Notes: a model not told the origin generated them from the letters alone. A stretch of DNA of 64,000 bases from Hydromonas duriensis (GCF_004363775.1 NZ_SNZE01000010.1:1-64000); one strand, 5' to 3'. Positions 19,038 through 30,153 are shown, numbered from the stretch's first letter. Translations and numbers: made by a program.

Positions 19038-19391
19038 ATGCAGCATCAAATTGAAAGTGTTCTCAATGAGTTGGGACTCATCATTGAGTCGCGCAAAGGG
19101 GGGAACTCGGAGTCTTCGTATGTGGCTCGATTGTTTAATAAAGGTGAAGACACCATCTTAAAAAAGGTGGGTGAAGAATGTACGGAAGTGGTGATTGCCG
19201 CCAAAGGCGGGCATCCTTATCAAATTATTTATGAAACGGCCGATTTGTTGTTCCACGTCATGGTCATGTTGTCGCATTACAACTTAAGTTTGGACGATAT
19301 TGCTCGTGAGTTGGCTCGGCGTGAGGGCATGTCGGGCTTGGAAGAAAAGGCCAGTCGTAACGACAGTCCGCTCGATGGTAAATCGATTTAA
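19038..19391 (+). CDS. hisE: Phosphoribosyl-ATP pyrophosphatase
   Basis: Hydrolyses phosphoribosyl-ATP to phosphoribosyl-AMP, the second histidine step. The all-alpha MazG-like fold is recognised by [21 protein letters not shown] and [13 protein letters not shown]. At 117 residues the chosen start follows AGGAGAG with ideal spacing; an ATG ten codons earlier (19008) lies right after the hisI stop but has no good Shine-Dalgarno. It is the last his gene of the operon. Confidence 0.95.
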   Translation: MQHQIESVLNELGLIIESRKGGNSESSYVARLFNKGEDTILKKVGEECTEVVIAAKGGHPYQIIYETADLLFHVMVMLSHYNLSLDDIARELARREGMSGLEEKASRNDSPLDGKSI

Positions 19392-19412
19392 CTAACCGCA
19401 TTGGAGTGCATG

Positions 19413-19787
19413 ATGAGCGAGCATAGCGAGAACTGTATTTTTTGCAAAATCATAGCAGGGCAAATTCCCGCAAAAAAAGTGCATGAGGACGATGAAATCA
19501 TTGCTTTTCATGACATTAACCCAGCCGCGCCCCTGCATTTGTTGATTGTACCGAAAACACATATCGAAACCCTAGCCGATGTTCGACCCGCGGATGAGGC
19601 TGTTTTAGGTAAAATGATGGCGATTGCGCCGCGTTTGGCTTTTGAAAATGGTGCGCCGCCGATGCCAGAGGGCGGCTTGCGCGTCATTATGAATGTTGGC
19701 CCAAGCGGCGGGCAGGAGGTGTATCATATCCACTTGCACGTATTGGCGGGCGATAAACCTTGGCGTGGTTTTGCGCAGGGCATATGA
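19413..19787 (+). CDS. HIT-family purine phosphoramidase
   Basis: A histidine-triad nucleotide-binding protein of the HinT group, about 124 residues. The N-terminal zinc-type CIFCKIIAGQIPAKKV and the catalytic triad HIHLHVL near the C-terminus are intact, with a typical end GDKPWRGFAQG. HinT enzymes hydrolyse AMP-lysine and related phosphoramidates. Two adjacent ATGs (19410, 19413) follow GGAG; the second has better spacing. The hisE-HIT-tatA order is widespread in betaproteobacteria. Confidence 0.92.
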   Translation: MSEHSENCIFCKIIAGQIPAKKVHEDDEIIAFHDINPAAPLHLLIVPKTHIETLADVRPADEAVLGKMMAIAPRLAFENGAPPMPEGGLRVIMNVGPSGGQEVYHIHLHVLAGDKPWRGFAQGI

Positions 19788-19810
19788 TTCGCACGCAGGT
19801 ATGAGGCAAT

Positions 19811-19842
19811 GGATGAAGCGAATTGTTTGGCTTCGTTCATCC
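19811..19842 (+). other. Hairpin between the HIT gene and tatA
   Basis: GGATGAA (19811-19817) pairs with TTCATCC (19836-19842), extended inward by CGAA / TTCG with one bulged G and a 9-base loop. No T-tract follows, so it is not a standard terminator. It could stabilise the downstream tat message or mark an RNA-processing site. Confidence 0.35.
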
Positions 19843-19908
19843 CGTCAATGGATTTTAATCACGGAAAATGTGTTGTATTTTTTCGTATGGCTTAAATAAG
19901 GAAAGACA

Positions 19909-20148
19909 ATGGGCAGCTTTGGCATTATGCATTGGTTGGTTGTTTTATTGGTTGTGGTCTTGGTTTTTGGTACCAAAAAATTGCGCAATATGGGCGAAGA
20001 TTTGGGCTCTGCGGTCAAAGGCTTTAAAGACGGCATGAAAGGCGAAGACAGTAAAACCAATCCGAATCAAGACGCCGCTTTGACGCATCAACACGACAGT
20101 AATAACGTTATTGATGTGCAAGCGCGTGACCATCAGCCTAAATCTTAA
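19909..20148 (+). CDS. tatA: Sec-independent protein translocase subunit TatA
   Basis: A 79-residue membrane protein that forms the pore-like part of the twin-arginine translocase for folded proteins. It has one N-terminal helix ([14 protein letters not shown]), the hinge FGTKKL, an amphipathic helix ([17 protein letters not shown]) and a charged tail. AAGGA precedes the ATG. It heads tatA-tatB-tatC. Confidence 0.96.
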   Translation: MGSFGIMHWLVVLLVVVLVFGTKKLRNMGEDLGSAVKGFKDGMKGEDSKTNPNQDAALTHQHDSNNVIDVQARDHQPKS

Positions 20149-20163
20149 TTGTGAAGTCACACT

Positions 20164-20679
20164 GTGTTTGATTTAGGTATATCTAAGCTGGTTGTCATCG
20201 GCGTGGTCGGTTTGATTGTGCTCGGCCCTGAGCGTTTACCTAAGGTGGCGCGAGTGGCGGGTACTTTGTTTGGCCGAGCGCAGCGGTATTTGCGTGACGT
20301 CAAAGATGAAGTGGCGCGAGACATGTCGTTGGCTGAACTCAAAGAAATGGGGCGTGCCGTTAATCAAGACTTGGCCAGCGTGCAAAGTGACATCCAAAAA
20401 ACGTGGCATGACGCACAAGCAGGGTTAACGGACTTAAATGCAGCCGATGCGCCCAAGTCTTATTCGGATAGCGGCGCGCGGCAACGCATGTACCCATCTG
20501 CACCGACGCGTTCACAACGCACGGGTCGCGCACATTGGCGCGTCAAAACAGGGCGCACCCCAGCGTGGTTCAAACAACATCATAAAATCCGCCACAGCTT
20601 GAGCACCGAAGCGGCGCGCATGAGCAAACATCGCCGTTATGCCGCTCACATTCAGCAATCTAAACACTCCTTTTTTTAA
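20164..20679 (+). CDS. tatB: Sec-independent protein translocase subunit TatB
   Basis: A 171-residue partner of TatC in binding twin-arginine signal peptides. The N-terminus MFDLGISKLVVIGVVGLIVLGPERLP is canonical, with the conserved GPE/RLP hinge, followed by a long amphipathic helix. The C-terminal third is unusually basic (many R, H and K) and low in complexity. The start is a GTG 15 bases after the tatA stop. Confidence 0.95.
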   Translation: MFDLGISKLVVIGVVGLIVLGPERLPKVARVAGTLFGRAQRYLRDVKDEVARDMSLAELKEMGRAVNQDLASVQSDIQKTWHDAQAGLTDLNAADAPKSYSDSGARQRMYPSAPTRSQRTGRAHWRVKTGRTPAWFKQHHKIRHSLSTEAARMSKHRRYAAHIQQSKHSFF

Positions 20680-20740
20680 TGAGTTCAATGGCAAATGATG
20701 CAGCAAAATTCGCTGTACGACTTAACTTTGATTTTCAGAT

Positions 20741-21529
20741 ATGACCAACACCATTTTGCCGCCACCTAAAACCGATTCTGATAACGCCGCCAATAATTTG
20801 ACAGGCTGGATGTCGCATTTGGTTGAGTTGCGTGAGCGTTTGGTTAAAAGTGCGTTGGCGGTATTGGTTATTTTTTTGGTACTGTTGTACTGGCGCAATG
20901 ATGTGTTTACGCTGTTTTCTAAACCGATGATGGACAGCTTGCCTCAGGGTGCGCGAATGATTTCGACCGAGGTCACCTCGAATTTTTTTGTGCCATTGAA
21001 GTTTGTTCTGTGGGTCTCATTCGTGCTGGCATTGCCCGTGGTGCTGCATCAAGTGTGGGCATTTGTTGCCCCTGGTTTATATCGACATGAAAAACAATTG
21101 GTCGTGCCGATTATTGTGTCCAGTTATATTTTGTTTTTGCTCGGCACCGCATTTGCTTTTTTCTTTGTCTTTCCAACCGTGTTTAAATTCATGGCTGCGC
21201 TCACGCCGCTTGGGGTTGAGATGGCGACGGATATTGATAACTATTTGGGTTTTGGCTTAACGCTGTTTTTAGCATTCGGCCTCACATTTGAAGTCCCCGT
21301 GGTTGTGATTGTGCTGGTGCGTTTAGGCATGGTGAGCTTGCAGCAGTTAAAAAATGCGCGACCCTATGTGATTGTAGGGGCATTTGTGATTGCCGCCATC
21401 GTCACGCCGCCTGATGTGATGTCGCAACTTTTGCTCGCCGTGCCGTTGGTGCTGTTGTACGAAGTGGGTGTTTTCTTTGCGCGCTGGGTAAGCCCGAAAG
21501 CCGACGGCAGTCAGGCGCGTGATGCATAA
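20741..21529 (+). CDS. tatC: Sec-independent protein translocase subunit TatC
   Basis: Core receptor of the Tat system, 262 residues with six membrane segments. Conserved features are HLVELRERLVKS in the cytoplasmic N-terminus, the periplasmic loop with a Pro-rich bend (VAPGLYRHEK), FGLTFEVPVVV and a late AFVIAAIVTPPDVMSQLLLAVPL. It follows tatB by 61 bases and closes the his-tat transcription unit; no clear terminator follows. Confidence 0.97.
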   Translation: MTNTILPPPKTDSDNAANNLTGWMSHLVELRERLVKSALAVLVIFLVLLYWRNDVFTLFSKPMMDSLPQGARMISTEVTSNFFVPLKFVLWVSFVLALPVVLHQVWAFVAPGLYRHEKQLVVPIIVSSYILFLLGTAFAFFFVFPTVFKFMAALTPLGVEMATDIDNYLGFGLTLFLAFGLTFEVPVVVIVLVRLGMVSLQQLKNARPYVIVGAFVIAAIVTPPDVMSQLLLAVPLVLLYEVGVFFARWVSPKADGSQARDA

Positions 21530-21576
21530 GTTCATTATGCAAAATTTGTTTTTTAATGTTTTTTATTGAGAGATTT

Positions 21577-22245
21577 ATGTCAGTTGCTCAACAATTTATC
21601 GAGTTTGCCGTCGCGCAAAACGTCTTGCGTTTTGGTGAATTTAAAACCAAGGCAGGGCGGTTGTCGCCTTATTTTTTTAATGCAGGTTTGTTTTATGACG
21701 GCGCGAGTTTGAATCAGTTGGCGAATAGCTACGCCGATGTGTTGTTGGAAAAACGCGCGGCGGGTTTTGAATTTGACGCCTTATTTGGCCCTGCCTATAA
21801 AGGCATCACCTTGGCGGCGGCCACATCCATGGCTCTGGCGCAAAAAGGGCACAATGTGCCTTATGCGTACAACCGCAAAGAAGTGAAAGACCACGGTGAG
21901 GGCGGCAGTTTGGTGGGTGCGCCCTTGGCAGGTCAGCGTGTGGTGATTGTTGATGATGTGATTTCAGCGGGTACGTCTGTTCGCGAGTCGGTTGAGATGT
22001 TGCGGGTGGCTGGGGCGACGCCTGTGGCGGTGCTCATTGCGCTCGATCGCATGGAAAAAAGTGGTACGGCGGATGATGTGGGCGCGTGTTCAGCCGTGCA
22101 AAATGTTGAGAAAGAATACGGCTTGCCTGTGTTTGCAATTGCCAATTTGATGGATTTGATGACGTATTTAAATCGACAAGATTCGGCAACGCTCGGGCAG
22201 TACCGCGAGCAAGTTGCCAATTATCGCGCTCAGTATGGCGTTTAA
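21577..22245 (+). CDS. pyrE: Orotate phosphoribosyltransferase
   Basis: Makes orotidine 5'-phosphate from orotate and PRPP in pyrimidine synthesis. At 222 residues it is of normal length. It has FGEFKTKAGRLSPYFFN at the N-terminus, the flexible-loop YNRKEVKDHGEGG and the PRPP motif VVIVDDVISAGTS. The chosen ATG has GAGAG upstream; an ATG seven codons earlier lacks one. It ends with a strong terminator. Confidence 0.96.
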   Translation: MSVAQQFIEFAVAQNVLRFGEFKTKAGRLSPYFFNAGLFYDGASLNQLANSYADVLLEKRAAGFEFDALFGPAYKGITLAAATSMALAQKGHNVPYAYNRKEVKDHGEGGSLVGAPLAGQRVVIVDDVISAGTSVRESVEMLRVAGATPVAVLIALDRMEKSGTADDVGACSAVQNVEKEYGLPVFAIANLMDLMTYLNRQDSATLGQYREQVANYRAQYGV

Positions 22246-22259
22246 CTATTTGATGTATA

Positions 22260-22291
22260 AAAAGACCTCCCGCTCTTGAGAGGTCTTTTTT
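22260..22291 (+). terminator. Intrinsic terminator after pyrE
   Basis: A 10-base stem AAAAGACCTC / GAGGTCTTTT with a 10-base loop, ending in a run of six T residues, sits 15 bases after the pyrE stop. Confidence 0.85.
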
Positions 22292-22403
22292 AATGCCATT
22301 TCAGCCGTCGATTTGTTAAAATGCTGCTTTTCAAGGGACTTGTGGCCGAGGTTTTGAGTAGCGGTCTCATGCCCCGAATGCCTATTCTCACCTTCCTCAC
22401 ATT

Positions 22404-23924
22404 ATGACCCCAGCCCGCCTTAAACTCAATGGTATGACCAAAACTTACGGCAGTATGCGTGCCAACGATGATATCTCGCTGGAAATTGCCGCAGGCGAAA
22501 TTCATGCCTTGTTGGGCGAAAACGGCGCGGGCAAGTCGACGCTGATGAAAATGATTTATGGTGTGACTCGCCCAGACGCAGGCGTGATTGAGTGGAATGG
22601 CCAGCCTGTGACCATTAACAGCCCAAAAGATGCGCGTGCGCTCGGTATCGGCATGGTGTTTCAACACTTCTCCTTGTTTGAAACGCTAACGGTGGCGGAA
22701 AACATTGCATTGGCGATGGACGAGCAAGTGTCTTTGGACGCGTTGTCCGCGCGGATTATTGAAGTCTCTGAACATTATGGTTTACCGATTGCACCGCAAC
22801 GCTTGGTGCATCACCTTTCGGTCGGCGAGCGTCAGCGCGTGGAAATCGTGCGTTGCTTATTACAAAATCCAAAACTGTTGATTATGGATGAGCCCACCTC
22901 TGTGTTGACGCCGCAGGCGGTTGAAAAGTTATTTGAAACCTTACGCTTACTGGCGGCGGAAGGTTGTAGCATCGTATACATCAGCCATAAACTCGACGAA
23001 ATTCAAGCCTTGTGTCATCACGCGACTGTTTTACGTCACGGTCAAGTGTCGGGCACATGCCAACCTAAAGACGAAACCGTTGCGCACTTGGCGCAAATGA
23101 TGATTGGGCAAAGCTTGCCGCACTATGAGCATAGCAAAGTCACGTTGGGTGAAGAGCGATTGTCTGTTAAGCATTTATCCATAGCAACCGATGACCCTTT
23201 CGGAGTGAGTCTAAACGATGTCAGTTTTTCGGTGCGGGCGGGCGAGATTCTTGGCATTGCGGGCATCTCGGGTAATGGTCAAGCCGAGCTGCTCGCCGCT
23301 TTGTCGGGTGAGCGCACCAGTCAGGCAGAAATGATTCACATGCTGGGCTGTGACGCAGGGCATTTACGCCCAATGCAACGCCGCCAGCTTGGTTTGGGGC
23401 TGTGTTTCGTACCCGAAGAGCGGCTAGGCAAAGGCGCAGTGCCTGCGATGAGCTTGGCAGAGAACGCCTTGCTCACCGCCTATTCTTCAATGCCCAATAT
23501 GCTCAGTAAAGGCATGATGCAACTGCGCGTGATTCGTGATTTTGCTGAACGTTGCATTGAGCGATTCAAAGTTAAATGCGACAGTGCCGACAGTTTGGCC
23601 AGCAGTTTATCGGGTGGTAATTTGCAAAAGTTCATCATGGGGCGTGAAATAATGCTCGCGCCTGCGCTTATGGTCGTTGCGCAGCCGACTTGGGGGGTGG
23701 ATGTCGGTGCAGCCACATTTTTACGCCAACAATTATTGGACTTGGCGGCGCAGGGCGTGGCGATTGTCTTGTTGTCTGAAGAATTGGATGAAATTTTTCA
23801 AGTTGCCGACCGCATCGCGGTATTGGCGCAAGGGCGTTTATCGCCCGCAGTGGATATTGACAGCACAACGCCTGACCAAATCGGTGTATGGATGTCGGGT
23901 TTGTTTGAAACAGATGCGGCGTGA
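22404..23924 (+). CDS. BMP-type (nucleoside-like) ABC transporter, ATP-binding protein
   Basis: A 506-residue cytoplasmic ATPase with two tandem ABC domains, like sugar and nucleoside importers. Domain 1 has Walker A GENGAGKST, signature LSVGERQRVEI and Walker B LLIMDEPTS. Domain 2 is degenerate at Walker A (GISGNGQAEL) but keeps LSGGNLQKFIMGRE, as is normal for the class. It is the first of four genes for a complete importer; relatives take up nucleosides such as guanosine or inosine. Confidence 0.92.
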   Translation: MTPARLKLNGMTKTYGSMRANDDISLEIAAGEIHALLGENGAGKSTLMKMIYGVTRPDAGVIEWNGQPVTINSPKDARALGIGMVFQHFSLFETLTVAENIALAMDEQVSLDALSARIIEVSEHYGLPIAPQRLVHHLSVGERQRVEIVRCLLQNPKLLIMDEPTSVLTPQAVEKLFETLRLLAAEGCSIVYISHKLDEIQALCHHATVLRHGQVSGTCQPKDETVAHLAQMMIGQSLPHYEHSKVTLGEERLSVKHLSIATDDPFGVSLNDVSFSVRAGEILGIAGISGNGQAELLAALSGERTSQAEMIHMLGCDAGHLRPMQRRQLGLGLCFVPEERLGKGAVPAMSLAENALLTAYSSMPNMLSKGMMQLRVIRDFAERCIERFKVKCDSADSLASSLSGGNLQKFIMGREIMLAPALMVVAQPTWGVDVGAATFLRQQLLDLAAQGVAIVLLSEELDEIFQVADRIAVLAQGRLSPAVDIDSTTPDQIGVWMSGLFETDAA

Positions 23925-23968
23925 GTGCGGCACTGGTGTGTTGATTTTAAGGTTGAGAAAGTAAATTC

Positions 23969-25075
23969 ATGGCGTTGTCATTTAAATTAATTCCTCGCGA
24001 AGCCCCTTCGTTGAAAATGCAGGTGCTTGTGCCAATCTTGGTGACGGTTTTGACTTTGCTGTCGGGGTTGGCGGTATTTGTGGCCATCGGGGTGGATGTC
24101 AGTGATGCCTTTAAGGCTTATTTCATTGAACCGTTGTCGACCATCAATGGTGTGTCGGAATGGTTGCTTAAGGCGTTGCCCTTGTGTTTGATTGCCTTGG
24201 GCTTGGCGGTGGCGTATCGGGCGAATGTGTGGAACATCGGTGCGGAAGGTCAATTGGTCATGGGCGGGATTTTTGCCACGGCGACCATGGTGCTTTTACA
24301 AAACAGCGTGCACTCGGGCTGGTTGGCGGTGTTGATGGTGCTTGCGGGTGCGTTGGGTGGCATGTGGTGGGCCTCATTGGCGGCTTGGATGCGGACGCGA
24401 TTTAACGCCAATGAAATTTTAACCACTTTGATGTTGGTCTATGTCGCGCAAAATATTTTGCAATATTTATTGGTTGGCTCGGCCGCGAGCACCGCATTGT
24501 TGCAAGACCCAAATGGCGCAGGTTTTCCGCAGTCGGCCACGTTCCCTCTGGAAGCCACCTTGCCTTTGTTGGGCTCATCAATTGCATTATTTGAGGGCAC
24601 GCGTTTAAATGTTGGCGTTGTTTTAATTGTGTTGGCTGTGCCCTTGTTTTGGTTGTTGATTCACAAAAGTTTTGTGGGTTACCAAATGCGTGTGGTTGGT
24701 TTAGCCCCCGCAGCGGCGAATTATGCGGGCTTTAGCAGCTCGCGTTTGATTTGGTTGGCGATGTTGGTCAGTGGGGCGATGGCGGGTTTAGCGGGTGCGC
24801 TCGAGTTGGTCGGCCCTGTCGGGCAGTTGCAAGATTCGTGGCGACCTGGCTACGGTTTTACCGCCATTATTGTGGCGTTTTTAGGGCGATTGAATCCAAT
24901 TGGAATTGTGGTCGCTGCGTTGCTCATGGCGTTATTGATGCTCGGCGGTGAGGCGTTGCAATTGGCGATGTCGTTGCCGAAGTCCGTCAGCAGTTTGTTT
25001 CAGGGCTTGTTGTTGATATTTTTGCTGGGGGCAGATGTGTTGGTCAATTATCGTATTGTTAAACAAAAATCATAG
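23969..25075 (+). CDS. BMP-type ABC transporter, permease 1
   Basis: A 368-residue inner-membrane permease of the BPD_transp_2 fold with about eight to ten membrane segments. The motif GLAVAYRANVWNIGAEGQLVMGGI near residue 80 is characteristic of the nucleoside-type permeases (YufP-like). It forms a heterodimer with the permease encoded 5 bases downstream. Confidence 0.92.
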   Translation: MALSFKLIPREAPSLKMQVLVPILVTVLTLLSGLAVFVAIGVDVSDAFKAYFIEPLSTINGVSEWLLKALPLCLIALGLAVAYRANVWNIGAEGQLVMGGIFATATMVLLQNSVHSGWLAVLMVLAGALGGMWWASLAAWMRTRFNANEILTTLMLVYVAQNILQYLLVGSAASTALLQDPNGAGFPQSATFPLEATLPLLGSSIALFEGTRLNVGVVLIVLAVPLFWLLIHKSFVGYQMRVVGLAPAAANYAGFSSSRLIWLAMLVSGAMAGLAGALELVGPVGQLQDSWRPGYGFTAIIVAFLGRLNPIGIVVAALLMALLMLGGEALQLAMSLPKSVSSLFQGLLLIFLLGADVLVNYRIVKQKS

Positions 25076-25080
25076 GCTGG

Positions 25081-26058
25081 ATGGACATGGATATTTTTTT
25101 AGCCAGTTTGATTTCAAGCGTATTGCTCGCCGCCATTCCTTTGGTTTTGGCAGGCATGGGTGAGTTGATTACCGAAAAATCAGGCGTACTCAACTTGGGT
25201 GTTGAAGGCATGATGTTGATGGGCGCGGTGTCGTCGTTTGCGGTGACGTTATGGACAGGCTCGGCTTGGCTTGGCGTGCTCACGGGCGTGCTGGTTGGCA
25301 TGTTGGCCGCGTTTTTATTTGCGTTTTTAGTGGTGCGCTTGTTGACTAATCAAGTGGCGACAGGTTTGGCCTTGACCATTTTAACCACAGGTCTGTCTGC
25401 GTTGTTGGGCATCAAGTTTGTGGGGCAGTCTGTCGAGGGGTTTTCAGCGGTTTCAATTCCCGTGTTGTCCGAGATTCCTGTTGTGGGTGAGTTTTTTAAA
25501 CAATCTATTTTGGCATACGTGTCGATTGCTTTGGTTGTGTTTTTGGCGTGGTGGTTGTATCACACGCATTCAGGTTTGCTGTTGCGAGCGGTTGGCGAGT
25601 CGCCACATTCTGCACATGCCATTGGTTTTAATGTGGTTAAAGTGCGGTATGCCGCAACAGTTTTAGGCGGTGCATTGTCGGGTTTAGCGGGTGCTTTTAT
25701 CGCGCTGGTGCAGTTTAAAGCGTGGCAAGAAGGGATAACGGGCGGCGTGGGTTGGATTGCGGTTGCCTTGGTGGTTTTTGCCACATGGCATCCGAGCCGC
25801 TTGATTTTTGGTGCGTTGTTGTTCGGCTTGATGCGTTCGATGGGTTTTGCGGTGCAAGCGGCGAATGCCTCGGTGCAGGAGTTGCTTGAGAGAAGCTCGG
25901 CGGTGACGCAAAGTGTTTTGGGCTTTTTAACCAACTCGCAAGTGCTCAATGCCTTGCCTTATATCGCCACCGTGGTGATTTTGTGTTGGATTTCGCGTGA
26001 TTGGCAAAAAATCAAACTCAATGCGCCTGCGTCTTTGGGGCAGATTTACAATGATTGA
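25081..26058 (+). CDS. BMP-type ABC transporter, permease 2
   Basis: A 325-residue second permease of the importer. The N-terminal block ELITEKSGVLNLGVEGMMLMGA matches YufQ-like proteins, and RAVGESPHSAHAIGFNVVKVRY is the cytoplasmic coupling loop. An ATG two codons downstream (MDIFLA) is an alternative start. It is spaced 5 bases from permease 1 and 84 bases from the binding protein. Confidence 0.92.
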   Translation: MDMDIFLASLISSVLLAAIPLVLAGMGELITEKSGVLNLGVEGMMLMGAVSSFAVTLWTGSAWLGVLTGVLVGMLAAFLFAFLVVRLLTNQVATGLALTILTTGLSALLGIKFVGQSVEGFSAVSIPVLSEIPVVGEFFKQSILAYVSIALVVFLAWWLYHTHSGLLLRAVGESPHSAHAIGFNVVKVRYAATVLGGALSGLAGAFIALVQFKAWQEGITGGVGWIAVALVVFATWHPSRLIFGALLFGLMRSMGFAVQAANASVQELLERSSAVTQSVLGFLTNSQVLNALPYIATVVILCWISRDWQKIKLNAPASLGQIYND

Positions 26059-26142
26059 AATGTGCGTTGCCTTGTGTTGATTTGTGTTTTACCTTGTTAT
26101 CCTTAAGTTTTTTAATTCTTTAATCCTTTTTGAGAGGTCATT

Positions 26143-27270
26143 ATGAAGTTCCACAAAACCTTAGGCTTTGCCATCGCAGCGTTAACCGCTGTGACATTGA
26201 TGGCGTGTGGCGGTAAAAAAGAAGATGCTAAACCTGCGGCGGCCGCTCCTGCAGCGGCGGGCGCGAAAGAAGTCAAAGTTGGCTTCGTCTATGTTGGCCC
26301 TGTCGGTGACGGCGGCTGGACTTTTGCGCATGACAACGGGCGCAAGGCCATGATTGAAAATTTGGCCAAAGAGGGCATCAAGGTGACGACGCAGCAAGTT
26401 GAAAGCGTACCCGAGGGCGCAGATGCGGAGCGTGTGATTCGTGACTTGGTCGCCAAGGGCAATCAAATTATTTTCACCACGTCTTTTGGTTACATGGACT
26501 CGACCTTGAAAGTCGCCCAAACAACCCCGAAAGTCACTTTCTACCACGCAACAGGTTATAAAAATGCCGCAAATATGGGCACGTACGAGGCACGCACTTA
26601 TGAAGGCGCGTACTTGGCAGGTGTCACTGCGGGTAAGATGAGTAAAACAGGTGTTTTGGGCTTTGTTGCGTCGGTGCAAATTCCAGAAGTCATTCGCAAC
26701 ATCAACGCCTTTACTTTGGGTGCGCGTAGCGTCAATCCTGCTATTAAAACCAAAGTGGTGTTCACAGGTTCATGGTTTGATATGAACAAAGAACGCGCCG
26801 CCGCGGAAACCTTGATTGGTCAAGGTGCTGATGTGTTGATGCAAAACACCGATTCTTCGGCCGTGCTTAAAACCGCAGAAGAAAAAGGTAAAATGGCGTT
26901 TGGCTGGGATTCAGATATGAGCGCGTATGGCCCTAAAGCGCACTTGGCCTCATCGGTCATTCAATGGGGTGATTTTTATACCCAAGCGGTGAAAAGCGTT
27001 TTGGACGGCAAGTTCAGCAACGCGGAACAATGGAAAGGCGTTGCCGATGGTTGGGTTGACTTGGTTAACCTCAACCCAGCGATTCCAGCGGATGCCAAGA
27101 GCCTGATTCAAGCTAAAAAAGCAGAACTCGCTAAAGGCGGTAAAGTCTTTGTTGGCCCCATTAAGGACCAAGCAGGCGTAGAAAAAGTAGCCAAAGGCGT
27201 GGCTTTGAGCGATGCCGAGTTGAGTAAATTGGATTGGTTGGTTGAGGGTGTTGAAGGTAAGTTAAAATAA
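26143..27270 (+). CDS. BMP-family substrate-binding lipoprotein
   Basis: The periplasmic, membrane-anchored receptor of the importer, 375 residues. It has a signal peptide with the lipobox LMAC (Cys22), an Ala/Pro-rich linker, then the PnrA/BmpA-type fold with VGFVYVGPVGDGGWTFAHD, TTSFGYMDSTL and FGWDSDMSAYGPKAHL. Family members bind purine or pyrimidine nucleosides. It has its own GAGAGG ribosome site and a strong terminator, which fits higher expression than the permeases. Confidence 0.92.
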   Translation: MKFHKTLGFAIAALTAVTLMACGGKKEDAKPAAAAPAAAGAKEVKVGFVYVGPVGDGGWTFAHDNGRKAMIENLAKEGIKVTTQQVESVPEGADAERVIRDLVAKGNQIIFTTSFGYMDSTLKVAQTTPKVTFYHATGYKNAANMGTYEARTYEGAYLAGVTAGKMSKTGVLGFVASVQIPEVIRNINAFTLGARSVNPAIKTKVVFTGSWFDMNKERAAAETLIGQGADVLMQNTDSSAVLKTAEEKGKMAFGWDSDMSAYGPKAHLASSVIQWGDFYTQAVKSVLDGKFSNAEQWKGVADGWVDLVNLNPAIPADAKSLIQAKKAELAKGGKVFVGPIKDQAGVEKVAKGVALSDAELSKLDWLVEGVEGKLK

Positions 27271-27304
27271 TCAACGTCTAGTTTGTAAGCTCGATTCAAA
27301 CTTC

Positions 27305-27337
27305 AAAAAAGACCGCTGTTCTGCTGCGGTCTTTTTT
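27305..27337 (+). terminator. Intrinsic terminator after the BMP lipoprotein gene
   Basis: A 12-base perfect stem AAAAAAGACCGC / GCGGTCTTTTTT with a 9-base loop lies 35 bases after the stop. It is symmetrical enough to work in both directions. Confidence 0.9.
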
Positions 27338-27348
27338 GTTAAAGTTAA

Positions 27349-29055
<1,707 letters not shown>

Positions 29056-29076
29056 CATCACCTAATTCATGCCCTA

Positions 29077-29105
29077 AAAACGAACCGCATCAGCGGCCGT
29101 TTTTT
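29077..29105. terminator. Terminator between pgm and the AraC-type gene
   Basis: AAAACG / CGTTTT encloses CCGC / GCGG with a small internal loop and a 4-base loop, followed by T residues. It serves pgm; the A-rich left arm may also serve the convergent regulator, whose stop lies at its edge. Confidence 0.7.
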
Positions 29106-30051
29106 ATTTATTGGCTTGACCCGCAAGCTGCTTAGGCGATTCGCCAAAATATCGTTTGAACTCTCGGCTGAATTGCGATGCGCTTTCATAGCCTACAGCT
29201 TGTGCAATTTGATTGATGGCCAACGACTGTTGTTTAATTAACGTTTGGGCTTTGTTTAGACGTATTTTTTTTAAATATTGCATGGGCGTATCGGCCATAT
29301 AGTTTTTAAAAACGCGATTAAAATGACTTGGACTCATGGCAACCAGCTCTGCCAAATCAGACACGCTGATGTCTTGAGCAAAATGCTCATTCACATGTTC
29401 GACCACCCGATGAAGCTGATTAAACTGGCTGTTGTGATGCACCCATGATTGTAAAAAATCGTCTCCAAACGAACAAATAAAAGCATAGAGCAACTCGCGC
29501 AAATGGGTCTGCCCAAACAAAGAACAAGCGACCGCATCGGATAATATCCTTAATAATGCCCATAGTTGTTCGCGTATAAGGCCGTTCATGGGATAACACG
29601 CCAAGCCTTCCGTTTTGGCTTGATTTTCAAGAGCCTGATGCGGGGCGGTGTTGCTATTTTTTTGAATATCATGAATGAGCTCTGCAACCATCGTTCGCTC
29701 AAGTTCAATGGTCATGCCAAATAACACATCGCTCTCTTGATAATCCGTGACGCACTGCACAGGATAGTAAGAGGTCAACACTAAAAAATGATTCGTATCG
29801 TAACGAAAATGACGCAAACCCAATTCACCCGTTTTAGCCCCTAAAAATAAGAACACAATCCGAGGGCTATAGATGGATGACTCCTTTAACGGCTTTAACT
29901 GTTGGGGTGGGCGAGAATGAAGAAATAAACTGACGCCATTGAGTCCCGTCTGTCTAAGGCCTTCAGTTTCATGCGAGTTTAACGACAATTGCTTGTACAG
30001 TTGTTGCGCGAGGTGGGTGATGTTTAATGAGTCCATGCGGGTATTAAGCAT
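29104..30051 (-). CDS. AraC-family transcriptional regulator
   Basis: A 315-residue regulator. The N-terminal domain resembles the AraC_N ligand-binding type; the C-terminal 100 residues hold the two helix-turn-helix motifs, DISVSDLAELVAMSPSHFNRVFKNYM and then INQIAQAVGYESASQFSREFKRYFGESP. The start could be the ATG at 30051 or at 30036; neither has a clear Shine-Dalgarno. It is divergent from the DJ-1/ABM fusion gene 136 bases away, so it probably controls that gene, perhaps in response to a reactive aldehyde or quinone. Confidence 0.9.
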   Translation of the reverse strand: MLNTRMDSLNITHLAQQLYKQLSLNSHETEGLRQTGLNGVSLFLHSRPPQQLKPLKESSIYSPRIVFLFLGAKTGELGLRHFRYDTNHFLVLTSYYPVQCVTDYQESDVLFGMTIELERTMVAELIHDIQKNSNTAPHQALENQAKTEGLACYPMNGLIREQLWALLRILSDAVACSLFGQTHLRELLYAFICSFGDDFLQSWVHHNSQFNQLHRVVEHVNEHFAQDISVSDLAELVAMSPSHFNRVFKNYMADTPMQYLKKIRLNKAQTLIKQQSLAINQIAQAVGYESASQFSREFKRYFGESPKQLAGQANK

Positions 30052-30124
30052 TAAAAAAGTGTATTTTGTCAAATATAAACCTATTTTTTGATTGTTTTAG
30101 GCAAGAAGTTGATTTTTTTATGTA

Positions 30125-30153
30125 TTGAGTTGGTGGCGGACAAAGCCTATGAT
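30125..30153 (+). promoter_or_regulatory. Probable promoter of the DJ-1/ABM fusion gene
   Basis: TTGAGT (30125-30130) and TATGAT (30148-30153) are separated by exactly 17 bases, 34 bases before the ATG. The position also shows that an apparent longer reading frame starting at 30125 is not the real gene. Confidence 0.6.
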
